Assembly: GCA_944320885.1 (NCBI GenBank)
Contig: CALUJE010000001.1
Coordinates: 186,001-250,000 of the forward strand
From: an uncultured Phocaeicola sp.
GTDB lineage: Bacteria > Bacteroidota > Bacteroidia > Bacteroidales > Bacteroidaceae
Reading direction: 5' to 3'
DNA: 64,000 nt
The notes under the pieces were generated by a model. The model did no database searches. It had not been told where the DNA came from and worked only from the letters and a program-made list of their open reading frames with translations. The translations under genes and the position numbers were made by a program. This document shows, piece by piece, positions 16,922 through 26,597 of the stretch (the first letter of the stretch is position 1; each line of letters starts with the position of its first letter).

Positions 16922-18190
16922 TTATAAGTCGAATCCGATGTCAGAACGGAAGTATTTCTTTTCGAACTGAATCTTCTGCGCATTTTTGAACGAAAGGGCC
17001 AGTGCCTCTTCCTTGTTGTTGCCGTATGAGCTTACGGCTATTACGCGTCCGCCGTTGGTCACAACCTGATTGTCTTTCAGGGCGGTTCCGGCATGGAACA
17101 CGATACTGTCGGCTACCTCTTCAATACCAGAGATGGCATATCCCTTTTCGTAAGCTTCAGGATATCCTCCCGATACGAGCATTACGCATACGGCAGCACG
17201 CTCATCGATAACCAGTTCTTTCTCGTTCAGATTTCCGGCAGCAACACCTTCGAACAGGTCTACGAGGTCACTCTTTATTCTCAGCATGACGCTTTCGGTT
17301 TCCGGGTCGCCCATGCGCACGTTATATTCGATTACCATCGGGTTACCCTTTACATTGATCAGTCCGAAGAAGATGAATCCCTTGTAGTCGATGTTTTCGG
17401 CAGCCAGTCCTTCAACGGTAGGACGGATGATGCGGTCTTCTACCTTCTGCATCCACTCCTTGTCGGCAAACGGAACGGGTGATACCGAACCCATACCGCC
17501 GGTATTCAGACCCTTGTCGCCCTCACCGATGCGCTTGTAGTCTTTGGCTTCGGGAAGAATCTTGTAGTTCTTTCCGTCGGTCAGAACGAATACCGAGCAT
17601 TCTATTCCGCTGAGGAACTCTTCAATCACTACCTTTGCCGAAGCGTTTCCGAACATGCCTCCGAGCATTTCCTTCAGTTCTTTCTTGGCCTCTTCAAGGG
17701 TAGGGAGGATGAGTACTCCTTTTCCTGCGCACAAGCCGTCGGCTTTCAGCACGTAAGGAGCTTCAAGAGTTTCGAGGAAGGCCATTCCCTCTTCTATGTT
17801 GTCGGCAGTGATGCTCTTGTAGCGTGCTGTCGGGATGTTGTGGCGCTGCATGAATCCTTTGGCGAATTCCTTGCTGCCTTCGAGCACGGCTCCGGCCTTT
17901 GACGGACCAATCACCGGTATTCCGCTCAGTTCGGCATCGTTCTTGAAATAGTCGTATATGCCGTTTACCAGAGGGTCTTCCGGTCCTACAACTACCATGT
18001 CGATATGATTGCTGACAACAAACTCGCGAATCTTGTCGAATTCGTTCACCTTGATGTTGACATTGATACCGGCATTGGCCGTTCCGGCATTTCCCGGAGC
18101 AATATAGAGTTGTTCCACTTTGGGGCTTTGTGCTATTTTCCATGCCAGTGCATGTTCACGTCCGCCCGAACCGATTAATAGTATTCTCAT
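16922..18190 (-). CDS. purD: Phosphoribosylamine-glycine ligase PurD
   Basis: This 422-residue ATP-grasp enzyme makes glycinamide ribonucleotide, step two of purine synthesis. Recognisable segments are [18 protein letters not shown] at the N-terminus, [13 protein letters not shown], the ATP-grasp lid [14 protein letters not shown], and [12 protein letters not shown], with [16 protein letters not shown] carrying the metal-binding Glu/Asn. Length is normal. No other purine gene is adjacent, so it is detached from a pur operon. It begins 25 bp after the peptidase gene and is followed 3 bp later by the membrane protein gene. Confidence 0.97.
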   Translation of the reverse strand: MRILLIGSGGREHALAWKIAQSPKVEQLYIAPGNAGTANAGINVNIKVNEFDKIREFVVSNHIDMVVVGPEDPLVNGIYDYFKNDAELSGIPVIGPSKAGAVLEGSKEFAKGFMQRHNIPTARYKSITADNIEEGMAFLETLEAPYVLKADGLCAGKGVLILPTLEEAKKELKEMLGGMFGNASAKVVIEEFLSGIECSVFVLTDGKNYKILPEAKDYKRIGEGDKGLNTGGMGSVSPVPFADKEWMQKVEDRIIRPTVEGLAAENIDYKGFIFFGLINVKGNPMVIEYNVRMGDPETESVMLRIKSDLVDLFEGVAAGNLNEKELVIDERAAVCVMLVSGGYPEAYEKGYAISGIEEVADSIVFHAGTALKDNQVVTNGGRVIAVSSYGNNKEEALALSFKNAQKIQFEKKYFRSDIGFDL

Positions 18191-18215
18191 AATTGTATTT
18201 CTTTATTTGTTAGTG

Positions 18216-20414
18216 TCATTTCAGGAAATCTTCAAAATAACGGGTGATGTGTTCGTGCAGATGTACTCTGTCACGTCCTACCATGTTGTGTCCCTGTCCC
18301 GGATAGATGAAGAGGTCGGGGTGAGTACCCTTGTCGATGCATGCGCGGATGAATGAAAGCGTATGTTGCGGAACGCATGTCGGGTCGTTTCCTCCGATGA
18401 TGAGTTCCAGACGTCCTTTCAGATTTCCGGCTTTCTGTTTCAGGTCGGCATTTTTGTATCCTTCGGAATTGCTTTCGGGAGTATCCATATAGCGTTCGCC
18501 ATACATTACCTCATAATATTTCCAGTCGATAACCGGACCTCCGGCAACGGCTACCTTGAATACGTCGGGGTGAGTAAGCATCAGGTTGGTAGTCATGAAT
18601 CCTCCGAAGCTCCATCCGTGCACTCCCAGGCGGTTGGCGTCTACGTATGGCAGACTCTTCAGCAGTTTCACTCCTTCCATCTGGTCTTTCATTTCTTCTG
18701 TTCCCAGCTGACGGAACGTGCAGTTTTCAAATTCCAGACCGCGGTTTTCACTGCCTCTGTTGTCTACGGTAAGCATTACATATCCCAGTTGTGCCATGTA
18801 GATATCCCATCCGCGTGCAGCGTAGCGGAAGTTATTGCTCAGCATCTGTGCGTGCGGACCGCCGTATACGTAGATGATGGCAGGATATTTCTTATTCGGG
18901 TCGAAGTTGACCGGTTTGATAAGACGATAGTAAAGGTCGGTCTTTCCGTCACCAGCCTTGATGGTGCCGGTTTCTATTTCAGGAACGTTGAATCCCTTCC
19001 AGGGGTCTTCGGCAGTAAACAGATTCTTGGTTACCTTGCTGTTTGAGGTAGCTACGATATCGATGTTGCGGGGAATTTCCGGAGTTGAATAGTTGTCAAT
19101 CAGATAATTTCCGTCGGCTGACAATTGTACGCTGTGCACACCTTCACTGTTGCCTACCGGGCGTTTCTTGCCGGTATTTACGTTTACGGCATACGTATTG
19201 CTCTGCATCGGCGAAATCTCGGTGCTTGTGATGATAACTTCCTTTTTCTTTTCGTTGAAGCCTACGATGCTTTGTACAAGCCAGTTGCCGGTAGTTATCT
19301 GCTTAACCAGCGTACCGTCGGTCTTGTATACATACAGGTGGTTGAAGCCGTCGCGCTGGCTCTGGTAGATGAATTTGCTGCTGTCCCACGGCAAGAATGT
19401 AAGCGGATGCTGAGGCTCTACGTATTTGGGGTGAGTCTCTTCGTAGATAACGGCTTCGCGTGCACCGTCGGCAGCATTGTAGCGTACCAGCTGTGCATGG
19501 TTCTGGTCGCGGTTGAGCTCAATGACATAAATCTTTTCTTCATCGGGAGCCCAGCTTACGTTTGTGAAGTAACGGTCGGTCGGGTCTCCGGCTTGCAGGG
19601 TAACGGTCTTGCCGCTGTTCATGTCGTATACACATACCGTAACCTTGTGGCTGGTCATTCCGGCCATCGGATATTTGTCCGGTTCAAGAGTAGCGATACG
19701 AGTGTCGATGTTTACCTGCGGATAGTCGGTCACCATGCTCTGATCCATGCGGTAATAAGCCAGACGGTTTCCTTTCGGACTCCAGAAAATACCTCCCATG
19801 ATACCGAATTCGTTGCGGTGAACAGCCTGTCCGTAAACCAGGTCATGGTCTTTGGGAGCAGTCTCCGGATTGGCGAACTCAGGACTTAGCAGCGTGGTCT
19901 GTGAGGCATTCTCATTGCGGCTTACATAGAGAGCATCGCCAATCGTGTAGGCGGCAGCCTGATGGTTGGGGCTTACTTCTACGTTTGCGGCACCTTTGTT
20001 CAGTGCGATGAGTCGCTCTACCTGTTTGGTCTCAAAGTTAAGGAATACAATGTATTCCGGTTGCATAAGCATTACTATAGGGCGTTCGCTTTCGGGGAAA
20101 CGTACGTCGTAGAGCGCGCGCATCTTGCGCAGCTTTACGGTGCTGGTCTCCAGTCCCTTGTTTATATCTTCGAGGGTAAACAATACTGATTCTTTTCCGT
20201 TTTTCGGATTGATAACCTTAACCTCTTCTACATCGGGCAGGATGCACTGGTTTCCCCACCACTGTACGCCGTACAGGTTTTTGATGGAACAGTTGTAGTA
20301 GTTACTGCCTCCCGGTATGAGGTCTTCGAGGGTGAAACTCTTTAGATTCTGAGCCATAGTCATGATTACTGACAAGCAGATGAATGCCAGTGTTAGGTTA
20401 ATTCTTTTTTTCAT
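18216..20414 (-). CDS. S9B prolyl peptidase (DPP-IV / prolyl tripeptidyl peptidase-like)
   Basis: A 732-residue secreted serine peptidase with signal peptide MKKRINLTLAFICLSVIMTMAQ. Residues about 30-480 form the beta-propeller. The C-terminal alpha/beta hydrolase holds the triad S602 (GWSFGG), D677 (GGNDPT) and H709 (GQGHNM). The region VHGWSFGGFMTTNLML through AGGPVIDW is very close to Porphyromonas PtpA and DPP-IV. Such enzymes remove Xaa-Pro dipeptides or Xaa-Xaa-Pro tripeptides in the periplasm; which one applies needs the S1/S2 pocket residues. I prefer the start at 20414 because it gives a clean signal peptide. It overlaps the RlmL-like gene by 17 bp. Confidence 0.9.
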   Translation of the reverse strand: MKKRINLTLAFICLSVIMTMAQNLKSFTLEDLIPGGSNYYNCSIKNLYGVQWWGNQCILPDVEEVKVINPKNGKESVLFTLEDINKGLETSTVKLRKMRALYDVRFPESERPIVMLMQPEYIVFLNFETKQVERLIALNKGAANVEVSPNHQAAAYTIGDALYVSRNENASQTTLLSPEFANPETAPKDHDLVYGQAVHRNEFGIMGGIFWSPKGNRLAYYRMDQSMVTDYPQVNIDTRIATLEPDKYPMAGMTSHKVTVCVYDMNSGKTVTLQAGDPTDRYFTNVSWAPDEEKIYVIELNRDQNHAQLVRYNAADGAREAVIYEETHPKYVEPQHPLTFLPWDSSKFIYQSQRDGFNHLYVYKTDGTLVKQITTGNWLVQSIVGFNEKKKEVIITSTEISPMQSNTYAVNVNTGKKRPVGNSEGVHSVQLSADGNYLIDNYSTPEIPRNIDIVATSNSKVTKNLFTAEDPWKGFNVPEIETGTIKAGDGKTDLYYRLIKPVNFDPNKKYPAIIYVYGGPHAQMLSNNFRYAARGWDIYMAQLGYVMLTVDNRGSENRGLEFENCTFRQLGTEEMKDQMEGVKLLKSLPYVDANRLGVHGWSFGGFMTTNLMLTHPDVFKVAVAGGPVIDWKYYEVMYGERYMDTPESNSEGYKNADLKQKAGNLKGRLELIIGGNDPTCVPQHTLSFIRACIDKGTHPDLFIYPGQGHNMVGRDRVHLHEHITRYFEDFLK

Positions 20415-21747
20415 ATTGCTTTCTGTTTTTCTTGGTATCGAATGATTTCTTGTGTTCGTTGCGGTCGTTCCGTTTCTTGTCCTGAGCATTTTTAGGCGAA
20501 CCGTAGCTTTTTCTTGCAGTATCATTGCCGTTTTCTCTTATGCGCGACGGACGCTGTTCTCTTGATGCCGGCTTGCGGGTCTTGAAGTTGTCATGATTGG
20601 TTTCCATATAATCCTTGAAACTTCCGCTGAACAGCTGGTATTTGCGGAATTCACAAGCCAGTGCTCCGTTGAACAAGGGAATCTTCTCGGAAGCTTTCAG
20701 ACTTATCTGGTCAAAGCACTCTTCGCGATAGCTCAATATCCAGGCATCGTTTCCGGTAAAGGCATGTTTCAGTCGCTCGCCGATGGTCTTGTAGAGTCCC
20801 AGCAGGTCGTTGGTCGATATACGTTCGCCGTATGGCGGGTTGGTTATCATGATGGCCTTTTCGGCAGGAGCCTTGAACTCTTCAAAAGGTCTTACCTGAA
20901 GGATGATGTCTTTGCTGAGTCCGGCAGCCTTTACGTTATGTGTAGCTATTTCGTTGGCATGACGGTTGATGTCATATCCGTATATCTTGTGGGTGAATTC
21001 TCTTTCCTGTGAGTCATCATTGTATATACGGTCGAAAAGTTCCTGGTCGAAATCTCCCCATTTTTCGAAAGCATATTCTTTTCTGAATACTCCGGGAGCA
21101 ATGTTGCGGGCAATCAGGGCCGCTTCGATAGGAATTGTACCCGAACCGCACATAGGGTCTATGAGGTCGCATTCGCCGTGCCATCCGGTCATGAGAATCA
21201 TTCCGGCAGCCAGTACCTCGTTCAGCGGAGCTTCTACGGCTTCCTGACGGTATCCGCGGCGGTGAAGAGACTCACCCGAACTGTCGAGCGAGAGGGTACA
21301 CTGGTTCTGTGCAACGTGTATGTTTAATGAAAGGTCGGGGTTGCTGATTCTTACAGACGGACGCTTGCCGGTCTTCTCACGGAAATAATCTACGATGGCA
21401 TCCTTTACGCGGTAAGCCACAAACTTCGAGTGACGGAATTCGTCGGAAAAGACAACCGCGTCAACGGCGAAGCTCTTTTCGGGAGTCAGGTATTTTTCCC
21501 ATTCAAAATTTTTAACAGCATCGTATACTTCATCGGCATTGTTGGCCTTGAAGTGCTTTATAGGTTTCAGTATTCGGATAGCTGTACGCAGGGCAAAGTT
21601 TGCACGATACATCATCTCTTTGTCTCCTGTGAATGACACCATTCGTCTTCCTATTTCTACATTGTTGGCTCCCAGTTGAGTCAACTCTTTTGCAAGGATA
21701 TCCTCTAATCCTTGAAATGTTTTGGCTATCAGCTCAAATTCTTCCAT
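20398..21747 (-). CDS. THUMP-domain class I rRNA methyltransferase (RlmL N-domain-like)
   Basis: The 449-residue protein has an N-terminal ferredoxin-like/THUMP RNA-binding region (about 1-155), then a SAM-dependent methyltransferase with DPMCGSGTIPIEAALIA as motif I and the N6/N2-type catalytic motif NPPYGERIS. This corresponds to the half of E. coli RlmL that makes m2G2445 in 23S rRNA; the C-terminal RlmK half is absent. The last ~65 residues are unusually basic and low-complexity (KKRNDRNEHKK, KKNRKQYEKKN), probably an extra RNA-binding tail. Its end overlaps the start of the peptidase gene. It heads the minus-strand run down to 13064. Confidence 0.88.
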   Translation of the reverse strand: MEEFELIAKTFQGLEDILAKELTQLGANNVEIGRRMVSFTGDKEMMYRANFALRTAIRILKPIKHFKANNADEVYDAVKNFEWEKYLTPEKSFAVDAVVFSDEFRHSKFVAYRVKDAIVDYFREKTGKRPSVRISNPDLSLNIHVAQNQCTLSLDSSGESLHRRGYRQEAVEAPLNEVLAAGMILMTGWHGECDLIDPMCGSGTIPIEAALIARNIAPGVFRKEYAFEKWGDFDQELFDRIYNDDSQEREFTHKIYGYDINRHANEIATHNVKAAGLSKDIILQVRPFEEFKAPAEKAIMITNPPYGERISTNDLLGLYKTIGERLKHAFTGNDAWILSYREECFDQISLKASEKIPLFNGALACEFRKYQLFSGSFKDYMETNHDNFKTRKPASREQRPSRIRENGNDTARKSYGSPKNAQDKKRNDRNEHKKSFDTKKNRKQYEKKN

Positions 21748-21972
21748 ATGTTATTAAAAAATTATTTTCGTCGGAGAAGAGCCGAAATCACTTCCGGCTA
21801 TCAGGCTTTTGATTTGCAAAGAAAAGGAAAATCCGCAAGACATTCAAGCAAACAGCTGATTTTTCGTGCAATAGTACCTTATCTTTTTTATGTGTTCTGT
21901 CCGGTATGACCGGAGAAGGTCTTTGACAGAACCTTGTTTTATACAAGTCCTATAATTGGTTGATACTTGGAG

Positions 21973-22068
21973 AAAAGTTTATCCTTAACTTAAGGATACA
22001 TATCCTTAGGCTGGAGATACATATCCTTAGGTTAAGGATATATGTCTTTAGGTTGAGGATAAACTTTT
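21973..22068. repeat. Intergenic palindrome cluster, family A copy 2 (4 x 21 bp)
   Basis: Units start at 21980, 22001, 22022 and 22043, exactly 21 bp apart. Unit 1 (TATCCTTAACTTAAGGATA) is a perfect palindrome apart from its centre base; unit 3 is almost as good. The ends are AAAGTTTATCC and GGATAAACTTT. Unlike the other two family A copies it lies between divergent genes, so it is not simply a 3' terminator. Confidence 0.9.
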
Positions 22069-22259
22069 GTTCAGGTCCCGGATAACTTTCAGCCGGACTC
22101 CTTGCAGGTTTCATGGCAGACCGGCATAACACGAAAAGCCTTCTCATATGGCCATTCTGTCAATCTGTTATCTGTAAACGGAGCTTGCGAAACCCGTATT
22201 TATTCTGAAAAGATGATAATTTGGCGGATAGACAGGCGTGAAACAGCAAATATTATGCT

Positions 22260-22267
22260 TACCTTTG
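22260..22267 (+). promoter_or_regulatory. Bacteroidetes -7 box (TACCTTTG) for the lytic transglycosylase
   Basis: An exact TAnnTTTG match 34 bp before the ATG at 22301. It lies downstream of the alternative start at 22238 and so supports the shorter protein. Confidence 0.5.
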
Positions 22268-22300
22268 TTTCATTCATCTATCCAAACTGCAGAAATTCAT

Positions 22301-23278
22301 ATGAAGTTGAAAGTATTATATCAGACAGGAGCGTGCGCACTGGTTGTGGCGGGTGCGGTATCGCTGTGTGTTTCATTATTGTCGTCACAGTCGGACGAAA
22401 GGCAACTCGTGGGCTCCGATTTTCCTTTTGCAGCCGTATCGCCCGAAGTGCCTGAGGTGGTAACCTTTGCCGATGATACGGTATATCTTGACCGGATGGA
22501 CTTACGTGAGCGGATGGACCGTGAGCAGAATGCCTTTGCCTATATGCACTCTACCACCATGCTGGCAATCAAGCGGGCCAACCGTTACTTTCCCGTTATT
22601 GAGCCGATATTGAAGCAGGAAGGTGTGCCCGACGATTTCAAGTACCTGGCCGTCATTGAAAGTTCGCTCGACGAGTGGGCGCGTTCGGCAGCCAAGGCAT
22701 GCGGCATGTGGCAGTTTATGGAAGGAACGGGACGTGAGTACGGTCTGGAAGTCAATGCGAACGTGGACGAACGTTTCAATCTGGAGAAGGCTACGCGGGC
22801 AGCATGCCGTTATCTGAAGGATGCCTATGCCAAATATGGCGACTGGCTTACGGTGGCGGCAAGTTATAATGCCGGACAGGGACGCATAAGCCGTGAACTG
22901 GAAAGGCAGGGAGTGGACCGTGCCGCAGACTTGTGGCTCAATCCTGAGACCTCGCGCTATATGTTCCGTCTGCTGGCGGTGAAGGAGGTATTTTCCAATC
23001 CCAAACGTTTCGGTTTCTGTCTGAAACGTCACCAGCTCTATCCGCCCGTGAAATACCGTTATGTAGAGGTTGATACCGCCATTCATTCTCTGGCCGGCTT
23101 TGCCAGGGAACAGAAAGTCCTGCTCCGGCAGTTGAAAGAGGCGAATCCGTGGCTGCGTGACTATACGCTGCATAACCGGAGCCGGAAACTGTATCGGATA
23201 GCTGTGCCCGATTCGGCTTCCATATACTATAATCCCCAGTCTACTCCGGTGCATGATACTGCCTGGGTGATAGACTGA
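22301..23278 (+). CDS. Membrane-anchored lytic transglycosylase (SLT/MltD-like)
   Basis: A 325-residue protein with an N-terminal hydrophobic segment (VLYQTGACALVVAGAVSLCVSLL). The SLT goose-lysozyme fold lies at about residues 105-235: LKQEGVPDDFKYLAVIES supplies the catalytic Glu, then SAAKACGMWQFM, and later AASYNAGQGRI. These enzymes cleave peptidoglycan to 1,6-anhydro-muropeptides in the periplasm. No LysM repeat is present; the C-terminus (about 270-320) resembles the short region that in MltD proteins precedes LysM. The shorter start is preferred because of the promoter at 22260. The next gene begins 24 bp later on the same strand. Confidence 0.88.
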   Translation: MKLKVLYQTGACALVVAGAVSLCVSLLSSQSDERQLVGSDFPFAAVSPEVPEVVTFADDTVYLDRMDLRERMDREQNAFAYMHSTTMLAIKRANRYFPVIEPILKQEGVPDDFKYLAVIESSLDEWARSAAKACGMWQFMEGTGREYGLEVNANVDERFNLEKATRAACRYLKDAYAKYGDWLTVAASYNAGQGRISRELERQGVDRAADLWLNPETSRYMFRLLAVKEVFSNPKRFGFCLKRHQLYPPVKYRYVEVDTAIHSLAGFAREQKVLLRQLKEANPWLRDYTLHNRSRKLYRIAVPDSASIYYNPQSTPVHDTAWVID

Positions 23279-23302
23279 CCGTAAAATGCAGATTCGTGTG
23301 AT

Positions 23303-24223
23303 ATGAAATATTTGTCGATACTGTGGATATTGTTTCTGTGTGTCTGTTGCAGACCGAAGAGCGGGGCGGATGATGCAGTGTCTGTCCGTCAGACGGCTTT
23401 TGTATATCCTGAAATACCGGATACGATTACCGATTCCCTGCACCGAAGGGCTTTTCTCGTAAGGCATTTCTGGGATGTATATGACTTTTCCGATACTTCA
23501 CTGCTCTCAAGGCCGGACATCAGTGAGCAAGGTTTTGTGAACTATCTTTATCTTCTCTCGGCATCGGAGCGTGAAGAACGTCAGGCAAGCATTGATTCTT
23601 TCATCAAGCGGAGTGACTCATGCTCTTTGGCGTTGGATTATTTCCTGGATTTGACAGACCGCTATCTGTACGGTTCCGCTTCGCCGATGCACGATGAAGA
23701 CTGTTATGTAATGCTGGCGTCGGCGTTTATGAAGTCGAAATCCGTTCCGCGTGATAAAAAGGCAATGTTGGACAACCGGATAAAACATATCCTGAAAAAC
23801 AAGGTAGGGACACCGGCCAATAACTTTACCTTCGTTACTTCCGGTGGTACTCATCTTTCGCTGTATGATGTAGGAGCGTCGCGGTTGCTTCTGTTCTTCT
23901 ATGAGATGGGGTGTGACACGTGCATGGCGCAGATTGCCGGATTGCGGTATATTCCCGCTGTGTCACAGAAAGTAAAGGCGGGAGAGCTGCGTGTGCTGGC
24001 CGTATGCCTGTCGGGCGATGAAAAACAGTGGAAAGCCCATGCGCAATGGATGCCCGGTCAGTGGATTATGGCATACGACGAGGAAAAGACCATCAGCCGT
24101 GATTCACTGTATGACTTCAAGACTCTTCCTTCCGTTTACCTGCTGGATGCCGACAAGAAGGTAATTCTGAAAGACGAAACGGTTCATGGCCTTACCCGAT
24201 ATCTTAAAGATGCAAACAAATAA
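23303..24223 (+). CDS. DUF5106-type lipoprotein with thioredoxin-like domain
   Basis: A 306-residue lipoprotein (lipid Cys near residue 15, LFLCVCCRPKS). Residues about 30-160 are a helical region of the DUF5106 kind, and residues about 170-300 have a thioredoxin-like fold with a CxxC active site in EMGCDTCMAQ and a later PSVYLLD cis-Pro motif. This arrangement is common among Bacteroidetes TlpA-like envelope proteins that reduce or isomerise periplasmic disulfides. Its partner is unknown. It shares direction and a 24-bp gap with the lytic transglycosylase, so the two are probably co-transcribed, and it ends at a bidirectional hairpin. Confidence 0.8.
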   Translation: MKYLSILWILFLCVCCRPKSGADDAVSVRQTAFVYPEIPDTITDSLHRRAFLVRHFWDVYDFSDTSLLSRPDISEQGFVNYLYLLSASEREERQASIDSFIKRSDSCSLALDYFLDLTDRYLYGSASPMHDEDCYVMLASAFMKSKSVPRDKKAMLDNRIKHILKNKVGTPANNFTFVTSGGTHLSLYDVGASRLLLFFYEMGCDTCMAQIAGLRYIPAVSQKVKAGELRVLAVCLSGDEKQWKAHAQWMPGQWIMAYDEEKTISRDSLYDFKTLPSVYLLDADKKVILKDETVHGLTRYLKDANK

Positions 24224-24238
24224 CCCCGTATAAAAAGC

Positions 24239-24271
24239 ATCATCGCAGGAATCTGACGTTCCTGCGATGAT
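24239..24271. terminator. Bidirectional hairpin between convergent genes
   Basis: A 13-bp stem ATCATCGCAGGAA/TTCCTGCGATGAT with a 7-nt loop lies between the thioredoxin-like gene (plus) and rnr (minus, ending at 24280). The better T-run is on the minus strand, serving rnr. Confidence 0.8.
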
Positions 24272-24279
24272 TATAATGT

Positions 24280-26445
24280 TTACTGGGCATCGGCCAGTGT
24301 AAAGTCAAGCTGTTTCTTTTCGAGGTTGGCACGGGCCACTTTTATCTTTACCGGGTCGCCCAGCGAGTAAGTCTTGTGCCGTTTGCGTCCTACCAGGCGG
24401 TAATTCTTCTCGTCAAAGTCGAAGCAGTCTTCGCCCAGATCGCGCATGGGTACCAGACCTTCACATTTGTTTTCATTGATTTCCACATAGATACCCCATT
24501 CGGTAATGCCGCTGATGGTTCCGTCGAATACCTGTCCGAGGCGTTCGCTCATGAACTCTACCTGTTTGTATTTGATGCTTGAGCGTTCAGCGCTGGCAGC
24601 AGTCTGTTCCATTTCAGAACAATGTTCGCACATGTCTTCGTATTTGGCCTGTTGCACCGTGCGTCCGCCGGCCAGATAACGTGTGAGCAGACGGTGTACC
24701 ATCAGGTCGGGATAGCGTCGGATAGGTGATGTGAAGTGAGTATAGAACTCAAATGCCAGTCCGTAGTGTCCGATATTGAAGGTACTGTAACGCGCTTTCT
24801 GCATGGAGCGTAGTGAAACGGTTTCTATCAGGTTTTGTTCTTTCTTGCCGTGTACGTCGTTCAGCAGGTGATTGAGCGACTGCGATACGTCTTTCTTCGA
24901 GCCGGATGTTTTCAGCTTGTATCCGAACTTCACGATGAAGTTCTTCAAGTCTTCCAGTTTCTCCGGGTCGGGCAGGTCGTGAATACGGTAAGGGAACACT
25001 TTCGGTTTGGCTCCACCTTTCACTTTACCTATCCGTTCGGCTACGGTTCTGTTGGCCAGCAGCATGAATTCCTCTATCAGCTTGTGGGCATCTTTCTGCT
25101 CCTTGAAATAAATGCTGAGCGGCCGTCCGGTAGCTTCTTCTATTTCGAACTTCACTTCCGTACGCTCAAAGTTGATGGCACCGTTGTCCATTCGTTTCTG
25201 GCGGAGAATCTTGGCCATATTGTTCAGCATCTGGAGTTCCTTTACATATTCTCCCTGTCCGCTTTCAAGAATCTCCTGCACTTCCTCGTAAGTGAAGCGG
25301 CGGTTACTCTTTATGACGGTATGTGCGATGTGTGAATTCTTCACTTCGCCCTTCTCATTCATCTCGAATATCACGGAGTAGGTAAGCTTCTCCTCGTCGG
25401 GACGCAAAGAACAGATGAAGTTGCACAGTCTCTCGGGTAGCATCGGGATGGTTCGGTCTACCAGATAAACGGATGTGGCACGTTTGAAAGCTTCCTTATC
25501 GATGGCATTTCCTTCTTTTACATAATGGCTTACATCGGCAATGTGTACGCCCACTTCCCACTTGTCGTCTTGCAGCTTGCGGATAGAGAGTGCATCGTCA
25601 AAGTCTTTGGCATCTTTGGGGTCGATGGTAAAGGTAAGCACGTCACGGAAATCTTCCCGGGCACTTATCTCTTCGGCCGGGATTTCAGCAGGAATCAGAT
25701 TGGCAGCCCTTTCCACACTTTCGGGATATACGTACGGCAGTCCGTATTCTGCCAGGATTGCGTGCATCTCGGTAGTGTTTTCTCCGGCTTTACCCAATAC
25801 GTCAACAACCTCACCAATGGGGTTCTTGGCTGCTTCGGGCCATTCGATAACCTTTACTACTACCTTGTCTCCGTTTTTGGCATTCTTCAGCCTGTTTTTC
25901 GGGATAAAAATGTCATTGGCAAGTGTTCTGCTTTCAGTAAGCAGGAAAGCGTAATTCTCGTCAATCTTGATTTTTCCGACAAAGGTATCGTTGGCACGTT
26001 CCAGAATTTCTATGACTTCGCCTTCACGTTCATGGTTCTTACGTTTGGCAAAGAGAGCCACGCGTACCTTATCGTTGTTCATGGCATGTGCAGAATTGCG
26101 TTCGGCAATGAATACGGCAGGACTTCCGTCTTCGGGAAGAAGAGAGTTCTTTCCGTTGGTAGTGCGCTGGAAGATTCCCGTAATAATCTGGTCAAGATTC
26201 TTCAGCTTATATTTGTTCTTTTCCGGTTCGCAGATGAACTCATCAAGAATCAAGTCTTGAATAATGTCTAAACAGAGCATCTTCAGGGGATGTGTGTTAA
26301 GTTTCAATTCGGAATAGATTTGTTTGATGCTGATTAATTCATCCGATTTCAGCAGGAACAAGTCGTTCAGTTTCTCGACCAGTTGCTTTTTGGTCATTCG
26401 CTTGCCCCCCTTTTTTTCTTTCTTTTCTTTTTTTCCTTTTCCCAT
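24280..26445 (-). CDS. rnr: Ribonuclease R
   Basis: This 721-residue 3'-to-5' exoribonuclease has the RNase II/R order: N-terminal winged-helix/cold-shock region (about 20-230), RNB catalytic domain (TIDPKDAKDFDDALSI holds the metal aspartates; VHIADVSHYV, RRYPDLMVHRLL) and C-terminal S1 domain (FDGTISGITEWGIYVEI). It degrades structured RNA, including rRNA and mRNA decay intermediates. The N-terminus is a lysine-rich run (MGKGKKEKKEKKGGKR); a start at the internal Met (26397) is possible. It is divergent from the epimerase gene. Confidence 0.95.
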   Translation of the reverse strand: MGKGKKEKKEKKGGKRMTKKQLVEKLNDLFLLKSDELISIKQIYSELKLNTHPLKMLCLDIIQDLILDEFICEPEKNKYKLKNLDQIITGIFQRTTNGKNSLLPEDGSPAVFIAERNSAHAMNNDKVRVALFAKRKNHEREGEVIEILERANDTFVGKIKIDENYAFLLTESRTLANDIFIPKNRLKNAKNGDKVVVKVIEWPEAAKNPIGEVVDVLGKAGENTTEMHAILAEYGLPYVYPESVERAANLIPAEIPAEEISAREDFRDVLTFTIDPKDAKDFDDALSIRKLQDDKWEVGVHIADVSHYVKEGNAIDKEAFKRATSVYLVDRTIPMLPERLCNFICSLRPDEEKLTYSVIFEMNEKGEVKNSHIAHTVIKSNRRFTYEEVQEILESGQGEYVKELQMLNNMAKILRQKRMDNGAINFERTEVKFEIEEATGRPLSIYFKEQKDAHKLIEEFMLLANRTVAERIGKVKGGAKPKVFPYRIHDLPDPEKLEDLKNFIVKFGYKLKTSGSKKDVSQSLNHLLNDVHGKKEQNLIETVSLRSMQKARYSTFNIGHYGLAFEFYTHFTSPIRRYPDLMVHRLLTRYLAGGRTVQQAKYEDMCEHCSEMEQTAASAERSSIKYKQVEFMSERLGQVFDGTISGITEWGIYVEINENKCEGLVPMRDLGEDCFDFDEKNYRLVGRKRHKTYSLGDPVKIKVARANLEKKQLDFTLADAQ

Positions 26446-26539
26446 AGCTCTTAATTTAAAAAAACACGGTTATGATACAAAGGAAATGAAATTATCTGAT
26501 AGTTCAATTATAAAAAGCGCATATTTCAGCAAGATATAG

Positions 26540-26547
26540 TATATTTG
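26540..26547 (+). promoter_or_regulatory. Bacteroidetes -7 box (TATATTTG)
   Basis: An exact TAnnTTTG match 51 bp before the epimerase ATG at 26598. Only a weak TATTTC candidate is seen upstream. Confidence 0.45.
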
Positions 26548-26597
26548 CATCGTTTTTGTAATATAAATGTATTAATGCTATTAAAGCTTTTCGTTAT

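Larger units (their letters stand above)
21748..22300. other. Divergent intergenic region of 553 bp
   Basis: This is the longest gene-free stretch in the window, lying between divergent rlmL-like and lytic transglycosylase genes. It holds a family A palindrome cluster (21973-22068) and the -7 box at 22260-22267. Small hairpins occur at about 21780-21800 (AGCCG..CGGCT) and 21898-21914 (TCCGGTATGACCGGA). No riboswitch or small RNA is recognised, though a small RNA cannot be excluded. Confidence 0.6.

Noticed and set aside
19125..19889. Plus-strand frame of 254 codons
   Set aside because: It is antisense to the S9B peptidase propeller; no signal or motif.
21950..22147. Short minus-strand frame encoding heptad-like ILxLRI repeats over the family A element
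   Set aside because: The heptads arise only because 21 bp is seven codons and the palindromes contain no stop in that frame; no start context, and the same happens at 38260-38445.
22502..23467. Long minus-strand open frame of 321 codons
   Set aside because: It lies wholly opposite the lytic transglycosylase and the start of the next gene, and its predicted product shows no family motif; it is a mirror frame.
25525..26271. Plus-strand frame of 248 codons
   Set aside because: It is antisense to rnr and without any motif.
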